A DNA stretch of 64,000 nucleotides, taken from Cryptomeria japonica. Its lineage: Eukaryota; Streptophyta; Pinopsida; Cupressales; Cupressaceae. A program made the position numbers and the translations under genes. The stretch's first letter is position 1. Each line of letters opens with the position of its first letter. The stretch covers positions 525,985,137 through 526,049,136 of the forward strand of contig NC_081414.1 of NCBI RefSeq assembly GCF_030272615.1, given 5' to 3'. Positions 21,285 to 34,052 of this stretch are shown here, piece by piece. The notes under the pieces are model-generated. The model was given only the letters and a program-made list of their open reading frames with translations, searched no databases and was not told where the DNA came from.

Positions 21285-24200
21285 TGGTATCAGAGCAGGT
21301 TAGGCTATACTAATCATTTTTACAGGTTATATTAAAAAAAAAGTTGAACTGGATGAAAAATCTCTTTATAAAAATTCCTAGAATCCATGTGGCAAATATG
21401 AGTAAGTGACATAATTGTTCATTTCTATTTTTTTGAGGATTAGATGCATCATATATTGTATTAGTTCTGTGGCATGATTATAAGGAGATTTTTTCCAAAA
21501 AAAAAAAAAGGGGGGGTTAGCATGTTTAGGATTGCACTTCAAGAGGTAAATATTTTTTTCCAAGAATTTATTTATTTATTTGAAACTATTAGACAAATGT
21601 TTTATTTAAATTATTACTTTCCTCCATCAATTTTGGAAATGTTGAATTATTTTTTGAATTACATGTATCATCATATTAATTTAACATATACTTTTAAAGA
21701 GTTGTGAAAGGTGCATATTCATTTGAAATATTAGAATGCATTTTTTTTTCACCTTATTAGGTACTTAAATGATATTAGTTAATTATGATTATTTTTTAAC
21801 AAGACTAGAGGATCTCAAGTGCATATATACAATTCAATAATGTATCTAACTATATCTCCATGATAAAAATTCTAATAACCTTAGAAAAATCCATCCCATA
21901 ATTTCTTCTCTTATTAAAATATATTTACATGATTGATTTTTGACATTAAATCAATTAAGAAAATTCTCATAGAATGAATTACACCATCTGGAAATAAATA
22001 CATAAATACAACCATTATTGAATTTACCATATATCAAATAGTTTTTTTTTTTCAAACGTATCAATCAATCTTATTGATTTTATACTTTTTTTTAAGAAAT
22101 GTGTTCTCTTTAATAGGTCAAAACTCTATACAAAATCTAAATGATGTGTCTTTTGTGAAAGGGTAACTATTCTTTAATATTGATAGTGCATTGTTATGGG
22201 CCAACCACAATGATCAATTAATATTGAACTAGTTATCATAAAAAGCATTGATGCAGAGCATCTATCACAAACCATAAAACCTTCATTCAAGGGTAGACTT
22301 TAAACTTGAATCAAGAGGCATATAAAAGGATGAAACATTCTTCTCAACTCCAAACCAATTTCAAAGGTTATATTACATCCCTAAAAACCTTCATTAAATA
22401 TTTAAGATCATAATATTCACCATAACATGAGAGAACAAATTCTTTATTGCCATGGAATACCCTAGTTCAGGGTTTCATCCTTTAAAAACTATTTTCACCA
22501 AAATAACCACACAAAATTCAATTCTTAACCAAATTAAGTAAGACAAAAATAAATGGAAAGAAGATTAAAATAAATTTCCAAAAAATATATCCTTTCTTCA
22601 TTACTATTACTCATGTGACCACACCAAATGTTGCAACCGGACTGTTGTTGCCTTCACCAATCTGCCTTTCACCATGAACTGTAACAAACAGTCATCAATA
22701 ACATTTAAAATATTGATTTTAAATACAATCGCTTCGGTCATAATTTATAATACTAAGTTATACAATTCATCTCAAAATTTGAGCCAGATCCAACGGTTAA
22801 ATCAAAAGTTATGATCATTTTCCCAAAACTGGGTAACCCTTGGTAGGGTTTTGACAATTATTGTAAAGATAAACATATCTTGCCAAATACTCCACAAAAA
22901 TGCATAATAAATGATTCATCTGAAATATATTTCATTAATATATCATTAAATAACTTCTACATATAAAAATTGCACCAAATGGGATCCTCCATGGACCTAT
23001 GATAGCCACATATTCCTTAAAAACTCATGACAGATTGAGGGTTTGATTGATAATCTTTGTCAAATCCTCCAAACTGATCTACCCTCTTGATTTTGACCAA
23101 ACATGGTTTTATAAACCATTTACAACTCCTTTATATCTACTCTAACCACCTCATGACCAATGGATTTCATTTTTACACTTTTGTTGCACTTTTTGGTAAT
23201 GTTGCAACTTTACAATTTTTACAATTTTTGTATTTTTTGTATTTTTGACATAAATGACTCTAACCCTTACATGGACACTTTTAACACTTCAAGATGGACC
23301 GAATATGATATCTTTGGAAAAAATGACTCACTTGGAAGCAAAGAGATGTAACTCTTAATGTGCCATGTGAAAGCACGATCTTTTTATCTATAAGTTAGAC
23401 ACGTCATAGAGAGTCATATGTACTTTATGAATAAACATGTAAAAGCTTTTTATGGAAATGCTTCATTAGTGCAAACATTAAATCTACATTTTATTTTATT
23501 TTTAAAAATGCACAAGGGAAGTGAACTGTTTGAAATAATTCAAGTCAACTAGATTAAGACTACAATGATAGCTGGATATGCACAAAATAAATAATTTGAT
23601 TTCATGGAAGATTAGGTATATATATGAAGAATAGTCTTAATGGGGTTTGTTTCACAATGTTATAAGAGATGGTGTAGACTTAGATCATCCATTATAAGTG
23701 TTGATATTTCATAATTCCCTTATAACTCTTCCTTATAATATCTTTGATAGTCATTTAGTATGAGTGGATGTAGTAATGTCTCTTTTGTCATTTTATGCTA
23801 TCTTTTATAAATAACTTGTTAGTGAGACATGAACAAATAAACGAGCACTTCATAACTAATGGTGTTGATCCTTCCATATGAATTTTTAATACAGTTGATT
23901 CATCTAATCTTAGTTCATATTTTCATGTGACCCTCCCATAGTACCTGTTATTATTTATATTAGTCCTTTAAGTGCATCACAAAAAGTCACATGTGAACTA
24001 GTAAGAATAAAGGAAGGAACATCATGATTTATCTCAAATTTAATTTTTATAGGTATTTGATGGAGGATATGACTTATGTTAACATTAAGAATATTCTTGA
24101 TTATAGTATGTTTGATAAGCAAATTCCTTGATATCAAACTATCACAATGATAAACAAGAAATCATCTATCTATCTATAAATGTAGGGTAAAATATTTTTT

Positions 24201-25670
24201 TATGAAATGTACAAGCTAGTAAATATGCATAAGTAAATTTAAAAATTTCTCATTAGCATCCTTTTTTGGAGATCCAAGTGATTTGTTATTCTATTCTATA
24301 TTTGATCCATTTTTTTCAATCATACTATTTATAATGCGTGACTATTGCCCTTATAAACTGTCTGGGGAGCAAACCTAGAAAGGATAGCTCACTCGTTGCC
24401 TAATTTTTTTATGGATCATTACTATATGTAGTAGCATGTCTATTTTTGTATTTTAAACAAGACAAAAAATTATTATTCCTATTCCCATGAAAATATATGT
24501 TGATCTCCTTTCTACCAATCATTGGGCTGTATTTTATATTTATAAGGAATATTATATGATCTTTGGCAAATGACAAAAAAAATAATATTATGTTCTTTCT
24601 TTGCACCAAAAATGAAGTTGATTACTAAGTTACTAACTATATTGTTTCTTCTATGGTGAGGTTATGCCTTCAAAACATATGGTGCAAGTGCTATTACATG
24701 GATGGTGCAATACTTTAATAAGAAGACTATCTTCTATGTGTCTTTGAATCAAATGGACAAAATATGAATGTAGCTCTTGAAGAATCAATATGGCCTTGAA
24801 GATTTATTGAAGAATTCCATTTGGATACATATGAAAGTACCATATTACTTGAAGTTACTTTACTCTTTCTAGAGAATATCATTTCTAAAGATCAAAATGA
24901 ACATTGAAGATCATGGGCACCTCACTCAAGTGAAAGCATTCTATAATAAAGGCACCTTGAAGATCATGAGCACCTCACTCAAGTGAAATCATTCTATAAT
25001 AAAGACACTTTGAAGATCATGGGCACATACTATATATTATAATTTTAGCCATCACTTTTAAATCCTCTATGCAGCGATTGGCTTTGAGGTGATGCCATTA
25101 AGGGGGAGTGTACATGACACCACCTAGTGACTAAATCCTAGATTTAAGACCTAATAGGCATAAGACCTTTAGGCATTATATGCTCCAAATTCAAATAATG
25201 CTTGGCCTTAGGTGATGCCATTGAGGGGGAGTGTGCATGTCAATGACACCACCTAGTGGCTAAATCCTTTTATTTTTAAGTCCTACGGGCGCGCACATTA
25301 TCATAAGACCTACGGGCAGATTTTTTTAAGTCCTACGGGCATATTGTAAATTCTTCTCCTTGTAAATCTTCCACTTGTAAAAGCATTGTAAAAAGACCTA
25401 CGGGCACTATGTAATGAACCTAGGGAGAGGCTAATTTGAGGAGACCGCGGCTCCAATATAATTTTTAAGACCTCACAACATCATTTTTAAAACACTGGGA
25501 TTATAAATTATGACAAGATGACTTTCATGTGGTCCGAATGCATGATCTTCATGTTGGCATATATTTGTGTCCCTATTTATCACTATCAAAGAAGACCTAC
25601 GTTACTGGGGTGCTTCATTTTTTCTTCTATGGAAATTGACATGTGATCCCCTATTAACATTAAGGGGGAG
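21285..25670 (+). other. Interior of element H, non-coding
   Basis: AT-rich DNA with scattered short frames that match no retrotransposon domain. Near the right end are a tandem duplication of about 57 bases around GATCATGGGCACCTCAC (24909-25030), two copies of GATGCCATT(A/G)AGGGGGAGTGT (25091 and 25213), and four copies of CCTACGGGC (25279-25410). The AGGGGGAGTGT copies imitate the true purine tract and LTR start at 25661-25675. Confidence 0.6.
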
Positions 25671-26191
25671 TGTTAGAACATAATGTTATTAGGGATCACA
25701 TCCTTATAACATTTATATATAATGTTCTAATATAAGGTTATAAAACCTTATATATTATATGCTTTATAAGCATATCCCATTTGAAATAGTTATGATCTAA
25801 TAACTATTAGATTATTAATTATTTATGAGTGGGGGTTATTGAAAAGGTGTGACTAGTGAAGTCACCCTTCCTCCTATATTTAAGGAGGTTCTCTCTCATT
25901 TGAGAGGTGTGTGAATTTGGAGATTTATGGTGAGCTGTATCACTATGCATATGAGATATTATTGGCCATGTGGAAGTATTGGAGGAGTGTCCCCAGGTTC
26001 ATGTCTATTTTATTATAGACTATATTTGTAAGTGTTTTAATTAAATGATGCTTTATGGGGTTTTTTACCCAAAAGGGTTTTCCCCATGTATATCTTGTGT
26101 AATGTGTACATTTTGCATGTATGTTTCATATTTCATTTACTTTATAATCTTGTTTATAATGATTAGTATCCTTAGACCCTAATTTCTAACA
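25671..26191 (+). repeat. 3' LTR of element H
   Basis: The partner of 20764-21284 and the same length. The differences seen are single-base changes, most of them A/G or C/T, with no indel noticed. Confidence 0.92.
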
Positions 26192-26481
26192 TCACAACTA
26201 CCCATGACCCCATATTTAATATTGGGTACTATGTTTTCTCTTATTAAATATCTTTCCCAATATTAAATAATTATAATATAATATCCCAATGTTACAATAC
26301 AACTCATCAAGTGGCCTCAAGAATATTCCAAAAGAATCTCTACATGTTACACATACATGTGCAACATCAAATAAATAAAATATTACAATTACATGTCCAT
26401 GGGAAACTCACATAATAAATAAATATTACAATTATAACATTATTATGCAAGGTGTACAACACCTTATTTCCCAACAATTAT

Positions 26482-27210
26482 TACCTTCATCAATATTTGG
26501 AGGGTCATAGGTAATTGAATTTCTACTGAAAGGCATTCTCAGTTGAAGAAGATTTGTCCTTCATCTCAATCAAGATCTTGGGAGCAGCCATGATGAAGAA
26601 ACAAAATACAAAAATAATTAAATTTAAAGATCTATCAAAGGTTATGTAGAATCTTTTTATGGAATGTTTTTGGTGGTATCTCAACCAATGTGGCAAGTTT
26701 TAGGACATTACACTTTCCAATTAGAGAGATTAAATTGTTGACTTTTTTATAGCTGATTTACAAAAATAATTAAATTTAAAGTTTTGAGCAATTGGAGTGA
26801 AATGGTTTGGTACCGATTTTTTGGTATCATCTTTGACAGTTTGGCTAGTTTCAAGTTAACCCACATCATGGTTTGCAAGACATTAAAACTTTAATCTTTT
26901 ATCATTTAAATCATGAAACAATTAAATCAAAGGTATTATTCAATTGAAGTGGAATTATTTATTTGGGTTCTGCTCACAATGATATCTTTATCAACTTGGT
27001 AGAATTTTGTGATGAAATATTTAGCAGCCAAAAGTTATGTGCATTTTCTCTCTTTAGTGTCAAAGGTTGATCAAGAGGTTTGTTTGTGAGCATGCACAAA
27101 TAATTCAAATGCATGAATTTTTCATCAAATGAATTTTTTTAACCAAGTATTTAAAGGGCTTACTAACCATACTAGGTTAGGATTCAAACCTTAGATGTGC
27201 ACTTTCTTCT
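26482..27210. other. AT-rich stretch between elements F and E
   Basis: No gene is recognised. A minus-strand run near 26600-26530 starts MAAPKILIEMKDKS and stops within 25 codons; it may be a scrap of a retroelement frame but is too short to assign. Confidence 0.4.
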
Positions 27211-27546
27211 TTAATGTTAGGGTTCTTTCACTTTCAAAAATCCTAACCTTCTTTAATGTTGGAGTGTTTTCTTTAAAAAAATCCTAACCTTCTTTAATTC
27301 TAGGGTGCTTTCACTTTAAAAAATCCTAACCTTATTTAATGCTAGAGTGCTCTCACATTTAAAAATCCTAACCTTATTTAGATCTAGAGTGATATCACTT
27401 TAAAAAATCCCAACCTTTTTTAGTGCTAGGGTGCTTTAACTTTAAAAAATCCTAACCTTTTTTAATGCTAGGGTGCTCTCACTTTCAAAAAACCTAACCT
27501 TCTTTAATGCTAGGGTGTTCTCATTTTTTAAAATCCTAACCTTCTT
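27211..27546 (+). repeat. Eight tandem copies of a 42-base unit
   Basis: The unit reads roughly TTTAATGCTAGGGTGCT, TCACTTTAAAAAA, TCCTAACCTTC. Eight copies occur with a near-constant 42-base period and 75-90% identity by eye. The reading frame is not conserved. It lies about 170 bases left of element E. Confidence 0.85.
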
Positions 27547-27719
27547 GACTCTTGATAATTTAAAAGAGAAATAAGATATCATAACTACTTCACAACCATT
27601 ACCTAGCTACCCCTTATTGCATAAACCACAAGAAGATCTTTGAAACAACATTGAGTACCCATTGAAACACAAAAGATAGAGGAATTTTGTCAGAATTATA
27701 GAACCAAAGATGTAGAATG

Positions 27720-27948
27720 TGTTGGATGTGAAGTTTGACTATTCATTTCATCACCCCTTCTTTGTCCCTTCATCTTCCCTTGAAGACTATTGTATATATA
27801 TGAGGATAAAACTTTATGTATGCAACAATAATGAATAATAATGATTAATGTCCCATTTTCCCGTGGATTTAGGCAAATTGATAAACCATGTTAAATTCTT
27901 GTGTGTGTGTATAATTTATGGGTTCTCAAATGGTCTAATTACTTAATA
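27720..27948 (+). repeat. 5' LTR of element E
   Basis: It starts TGTTGGATGTGAAG. TATATATATGAGG near 27791 is a plausible TATA box. Confidence 0.88.
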
Positions 27949-28361
27949 ATTGGAATCAAAGCTTGTAAAATCTAGGATGAGTAGGTTAAAAAGGGAAGGA
28001 GGATTAAGGACATGCTAGACAATAGTCATGCTCAAGGCAGTGCTTTTATCTCCTTCAATGGTATTCAACAAGGTATAACTATTTTGGCATCAAAGGAATC
28101 ATCAAGGAATTTGCCAAAGCTAGCCACTATTCAATAAAATAAATGCAAGGAGAAAAATTATGAAATTTACAAAGTAATTGATGGGAGTCCAAAACAAAAA
28201 AGAGAAAAAAATATATAAAATTCAGAGCAAAAAGATGAAATTTGATACGTCTTTTGGAATATTGGACGGTCAAATTCTTTTCGCATTGCAAAGTCCTCAA
28301 AATGGGCACCTTATTGATAGACTCCAAAGGACTTCGCGGCCTAATTTTCTCTAGATGTTTT

Positions 28362-28881
28362 TGTCGACGCCTAAAAATTAATTAAATTTTATTCAATTAA
28401 TTCCCCTGTAGCATAATTAATTTCTATTAATTACGTTAGCCTCTTTAGTCTTTTTAAATAATTAATAAAAGTTTATTTAATTAATTATGCTCCCATCCAA
28501 TATAATTAATTTATTAATTATATTTCTTCTTGACCAAGGTTTGATTTATCTTAATAAATTGAAGTACACCTTAGCCCATTCATTAATTGATTCTTCTAAA
28601 TCACATTAGTTAATTAATTTTATATTAATTAATTATCATTCTAGATTCCTACAAGTCTTTCAACTAACTCTCCTCATTAAGCTGATTGACCAAAGACTAA
28701 TCTTCATTATCATTTTCCCCTAATTTTTAATTCATCTCACCTACCTCTAGGTCCACATGTGACACCCCTCTTATATGAATTGCATGCACAAGTCATTTTC
28801 AAGTCTCCACCTCACTCTTTGACCAAGGGTTCTCAAACATGTGTGAGGATGCTCTTCCCCATGGAGCCACCCTACACTTTT
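28362..28881 (+). repeat. 5' LTR of element D, partial
   Basis: AT-rich TTAATTAA repeats, TTGACCAAGGTTTGATTTAT and the ACATGTGTGAGGA block match the right LTR in order, at about 85% identity. Similarity ends after GCCACCCTACACTTTT. Confidence 0.75.
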
Positions 28882-30053
28882 GTTGTCGTTGTCTCACTAT
28901 CGCCAGCTCTAACCGCATCCTTGTTGAACACCCAACAAGACTGAGAGGGGGGTGAATCATTCTAGAACTTTAAAAGCAATTATTAATCAACTTATTTAAC
29001 AACAATACTTTAATCATTAGCACATCAAGCATAGACACATAAACACATGAACATCAAATTTACATGGAAAACCCAACAAGGAAAAACCACAGTGAGAATC
29101 TAACTCACAATATAAATAACAATGTTTACAACATTTTAGGCTTGCAGCCAAGGAGCACCAACACCTGAAGGACTTGCAGAACTAAGGTGCTCTACCTTAG
29201 GCAAGATACAAAGAGGACTTGTACAACTGGAGAACAGTTCTTTAGGACAAGATACAAACTTTTGTCAAAGGATTCTCCTGTCAATCAACAACTAATGAAA
29301 TAGCTAAACTGAAATTGAGAAGGATTCTACTAATCATGTAATTGTCCTTGAACAACAATCAAGTGACCAATAATATGACAAACATCTATGATAATCTTGA
29401 TTGTCATAGCATAATGCCTTGCAGAATATATCAAATTCAAAGCTCTTCTCAAACTAACTTTGTCATCACAACAAACTCAAATCTGCTTGCAAAATCATTT
29501 GCATACACTTCTCACACAATTCAATTCTCATTCACACTCAATTCATCCATCTACACAACTTAAATATGAGGTACAACATTGAAAAACTTAGTTGAGGGTT
29601 GGCCAAAACAAAATAAGTAATATTACACAAAATAAGACACTTGGACCTAAATTACTTAGATTGGTCCACTCCAGGAGAAAGAGAGAACCAAATTTTTTTA
29701 TAACACATCCTTCCATGATTAGTTCAATGGTCTGAACATGCCAACACATTCTTCAAATATGTTACCAATTATAAAGTATATACATAATCAACCAGTCAGT
29801 CACATAACCACTTCCAATGCAAAATACTCCATGTGAATCTCCACACACCAAGGTGAGGCTCAAATAAACATCTTAACACATCTTCCATCGCATATCCAGA
29901 CCAAATTCACATGATCCACTGAACTGCAATGCAAATAAGAACATATTCAGAGGACACCAAAAGCATTCTGGACCACCCTGAATACATGATGACACAACCA
30001 ACACCAAAAGAGTATCCAAACCTACATCCATCCAAATAACCAAGGTTTGACAA

Positions 30054-31550
30054 TGTAAGTTCTAATACTAAATGTGAAGTATAGATGCCAATAGCTAACA
30101 AGATGAGAGGGGGGGGGTTGAATCATACAAACTTAATCTTCCATAAAATCAACAGATTCAACCTCGGTAACTTATACTTCAACAATGTAACCAAAAACTG
30201 TTAAACATGCTAACTCATAAACACATAATCATCATAACACATATAACACCAGATTTAACGTGGAAACCCAAATAGGGAAAAACCACTATGGGATTTCGGA
30301 CCCACTAAGAAATATACTCTTCTAGAGTATGCTCGGTTAAAAGCAAATCCTGTTAAAGATTACAAACACATTGCTAGATGTGACCCGGTTAAGGGATTTC
30401 CCTTAGATCTGTCAAGATCTTCACTTTGTTAAAAGTGACCTTGTCAAAGGATTTCAAACACTCATTTAGAATGTCACCTTGCTAGAGGGTTTACAAATAA
30501 GACTGTTAAGTCCACTTGGTTAAGAGATTTTCTGTCACTTACACAATAACAGTAATAAAAATATATCTGCAACTTCACATCTAAAACGCTAAAGCAGATT
30601 CTTATTTGCTCAAAACAATCTAGTCATAGGACTTATCTTGTCCCTCTGCTGGGCTCTCTACTCTGTTATTCAAACAGGTCTTCAAGCTTTTGTGCTCGGT
30701 AATCACTATGTAGCATCCCTGTGCTTACACTTGCTCGCATACATTGTTTATCAACAATTCCTTATTTATAAATAATTGCTAATTGCTTAATCTCCTTGAT
30801 CACATTTCCCATGATCAATCATAGCCATCAGATCTTCAAACTTGACCAGGTTCAATGTATCCTTTCGATCTGAAAACGTTTTACCTCGCCTAGGGACTTG
30901 CATTCCTTTCTTGGAACTTGCATAAGGTTATTGCGGTTCAATTTGCGTTGTAGATCTTCCTGTCGATTTTCCTTTGCCATAGATCCTTAACAAACTTCAT
31001 GCATGACATACCAATCATGTATACATCTCCATCTAATCATTGTCCTTCATTAAATAATGCTTTTATCCATCCAATACGATCTGTCATAACTCGGTTGCAA
31101 CACGGTAAATACTAAACTTTACTCGGTAGACATTCCGCCTTCATTAACCGATATCGATAACCTTAGGGTTTACCGACTGGGTTCTTTGCTCGGTTGCATA
31201 GTATAGTATTAACCTTACAATCAACAACATTTGTAGGATATCAAAATAATCTAAATATCACGATCTCATCATTGTCTAACTCGGTAATAGTTGCCCATTG
31301 AATATCTTATTCCTCCTCTTATTCATCACATTCTTTCTGTGTCTTTTACCGACATCTTAATTCTCTTCAAATCAATCTTCTCAAGATATGGCATCATACC
31401 GAATTAGAAAATCAATTTCTTGATATTAGTGACAAAATAATGTTATAAAGATAGTTATCATCCTTCTTCAGTTATATCAATAATCTTCAACAACCTTCTC
31501 AATATCCTCAATGAATATCAACAATCTTCCTTTCTACTGAAATGCCAACA
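30054..31550 (-). repeat. 3' LTR of element B
   Basis: It starts TGTAAGTTCTAATAC and ends GCCAACA. A run of nine G near 30108 is longer in the partner LTR. Short hairpin units occur at about 30300-30540. Confidence 0.92.
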
Positions 31551-31988
31551 ATTTCCCCCTTTGGCATTGATGGCAAAACCAACAATTAAATGGTAATACC
31601 AACAAGATATTCAAATTGATTCAGATTCAGATTGCTGTTAGACTTCTCCTGTTATCCTTGAGTTGTTAAAATCTTCTGAAGTCTTCTCCCTTTTGTATTC
31701 TTCTCCCCCTGTCATTAGACTTCTGTTAACTTCTTCATTTAGGATTTTACCATTTAGTCTTCTCCCCCTTTGACAACAATGCCAAAAAGTAAAAGAACTA
31801 AATCATGATTTCTTCCTCTGTGAAGTGATTTGCCTTGTTGTGTATCATCTTAGTCTCGGTCAGAGCAACTTGTCTCTATTCACTATTTCCTACACACCGT
31901 TAGAAAACCTTCTAAAGTGCGTAAAGCAGCATCAATCCAAACATAATATTCTGTAGATTCATCGAATTGATGCTTTCACTGAACTCTG

Positions 31989-34031
31989 TCAGTGAGTAGA
32001 AGATAGGGGTAGGACCCCTAACTTGCTTATGAGATACTCAAAAGTGTCCCTTGGCAATGGCTTTGTGAAGATGTCTGCTAATTGCTCCTTTGAACTGATA
32101 TATTCCAGCACAACTTTCTTCTCTTGAACTTCTTCTCTGAGATAATGATACTTTATAGATATATGCTTTGTCTTAGAGTGCATTACTGGATTCTTTGAAA
32201 TGTTAATGGCACTAGTATTATCACAAAATATAGTTATTGGCTCGGTAGCTTTCTCATTTATACCTTCCAATAGTTGTTTGATCCATGCTATATTGGTACA
32301 ATTCAATGCTGCAGCAACATATTCAACTTTTGCTGTTGACTGTGAAATACATCCTTGTTTCTTGCTAAGCCAACTCACCAGTCTTTCTCCTTAAAAGAAA
32401 ACTCCACCACTTGTGCTTTTCCTGTCATCAATGTTGCCTGCCCAATCAGCATCAGTATAAACTTTTAAATCAAAATCATTTCTCTTTTCATATACTAAGC
32501 CATAATCTTCAGTGCCTCTCAGGTATCTAAAAATTCTCTTGATTGTTGTCATATGGGTTTCCTTGGGATCTACAGAAAATCTTGCAACAATACCGACTGC
32601 ATGTGCTATATCCGGTCTACTATGCACAATATATTGCAATTTCCCAATCATAGATCGATAAAGTGTCTCATCAACAGATGTAGATTCATCATTCTTTGAT
32701 AGTTTACAGTTAGTAGTCATAGGAGCATTTACTGGTTTAGAATCCTCCATTCCAAATTTCTTCAAGATTTCCTTTATGTACTTGGATTGAGTAATGAAAA
32801 TCTCATCTTTCATTTGCAGTATCTGTAAACCTATAAAATATTTTATCTCACCGATTAGTGACATCTCAAATTCTTTGCACATTTCATTTCCAAAGTTCTT
32901 GCATAAGGAGTCATTACCACAAAAAATAATATCATCAACAAATATGGCTGAGATCAGTATTCCATTGTTCTCATCATTCTTCATGTACATGTTGCTATTT
33001 TCACTTGTCCTTATAAAACCAATCTTGATTAAATAAGAGTGCAGTCTCTCATACCATGCTCTAGGTGCTTGTTTCAGACCATATAAAGCTTTGTTTAGTT
33101 TACATACCTGATCTTTACTCTTGTCTTCAACAAATCCTTCAGGTTGTTCTATATAAACTTCTTTTTCTAGTATACCATTCAAAAATGTAGATTTAACATC
33201 CATTTGATATACCTTGAAATTTTTTAAAGCAACATATGCCAACAATGTTCTTATTCCCTCAAGTCTAGCCATAGGTGCAAAGGTCTCACCATAATCTATT
33301 CCTTCTTCTTGAGCATAACCTTTGCAAAGTAGTCTTGCTTTGTTTCAAATGACTTCACCTTTTTCATTTAGCTTGTTTTTGAAAATCCACTTTGTACCGA
33401 TTACATTTTTGTCCTTCGGTCTTGGGATCAGTGTCCATGTGTCATTCTTCTTGATTTGATAAATCTCTTCTGTCATAGTATTTACCCAATCTTCACTGTT
33501 AAATGCCTCTTTTACTATTCTCGGTTCAAATTCAGCTATCAGACATGTGTTCTGCCTCAGTTTGTTCCTTGTCATCACTGGATCATCCTTATCTCCTATA
33601 ATCTGACTTGATGCATGATGTCTTCTGACATATTTGGCTAATATAGGCTCGGTAGGCTCTGTATGATCTTCTTCATCACTTGGTAACTGGATATTCTCTT
33701 CAATTTCTTCAGCAACTTTCTCGGTAGGACTTCTTGGTTGAACATAAACAAATTCTTCATAATCTTCTGGTTCTTTGGAATTTCCTTCATCATTTCTTTC
33801 TGCAAATTCATCAATCTTCACATTTGCACTTTCCACTATTTTGTTAGATGATTTGATCAGACATTTAAATGCTTTACTTCTAGAAGAATAACCAAGAAAT
33901 GTTCCTTCTTCACTTTTTTGATCAAACTTTCTATTTCTGTCATCTTTGTGAACATAACATCTACTTCCAAAGATTTTAAAATAACTTACATTAGGTTTCT
34001 TGTCATACCAGATCTCATATGGTGTCTTCAT
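31989..34031 (-). pseudogene. Copia reverse transcriptase and RNase H of element B
   Basis: The frame runs right to left: an integrase tail with TPYEIWYDKKP (34025) and GSRCYVHKDD, a linker, then RT starting near 33450 with WTLIPRPKDKNVIGTKWIFK. RT motifs are [12 protein letters not shown] (near 33205), [11 protein letters not shown] (near 33070) and the catalytic box as FVDD (near 32945) instead of the usual YVDD. RNase H follows with CISQSTAKVEYVAAAL (near 32350) and DNTSAINISKNP (near 32220), ending at 31989. All pieces are in one frame, with in-frame stops at about 33343 and 32390 and at 34053. The stop at 33343 replaces the Arg expected in EVI-R-NKAR, i.e. CGA to TGA. Confidence 0.92.
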
Positions 34032-34052
34032 AGTTCCTTTCTTCAGTTGAAC

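Larger units (their letters stand above)
20764..26191 (+). mobile_element. LTR retrotransposon H, young, no coding region seen
   Basis: Two 521-base LTRs (20764-21284 and 25671-26191) differ at about six positions by hand count. TCACA flanks the element at 20759-20763 and 26192-26196. A primer-binding site (21285-21296, TGGTATCAGAGC) and purine tract (about 25661-25670, AAGGGGGAG) are intact. The 4.4-kb interior has no frame over 80 codons and no recognised gag or pol motif, so movement would have depended on another element's proteins. Low LTR divergence makes it the most recent dated insertion in the window. Confidence 0.92.
13029..26476 (-). mobile_element. LTR retrotransposon F, non-coding, minus orientation
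   Basis: Long terminal repeats at 13029-13774 and at 20292-26476 (the latter split by element H) have lengths of 746 and 752 bases once the insert is removed. The element is flanked by ATTAT at 13024-13028 and 26477-26481. Orientation follows from the primer-binding site beside the right LTR (20278-20289, reverse of TGGTATCAGAGC) and the purine tract beside the left LTR. Without nested DNA the interior is about 4.2 kb and shows no gag, protease, integrase or reverse transcriptase motif on either strand, so it resembles a large retrotransposon derivative (LARD) moved by proteins of another element. Confidence 0.9.
20292..26476 (-). repeat. 5' LTR of element F, split by element H
   Basis: The two parts, 20292-20763 and 26197-26476, join at the TCACA duplication. 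The join reproduces the uninterrupted text at about 13480-13500 (TCACAACTACCCATGACC). It starts TGTTAGG and ends CCAACA. Confidence 0.88.

Noticed and set aside
21285-21296. TGGTATCAGAGC as part of a tRNA gene
   Set aside because: It sits immediately after an LTR, as do the copies at 43177 and 59576; it is a primer-binding site, not a tRNA.
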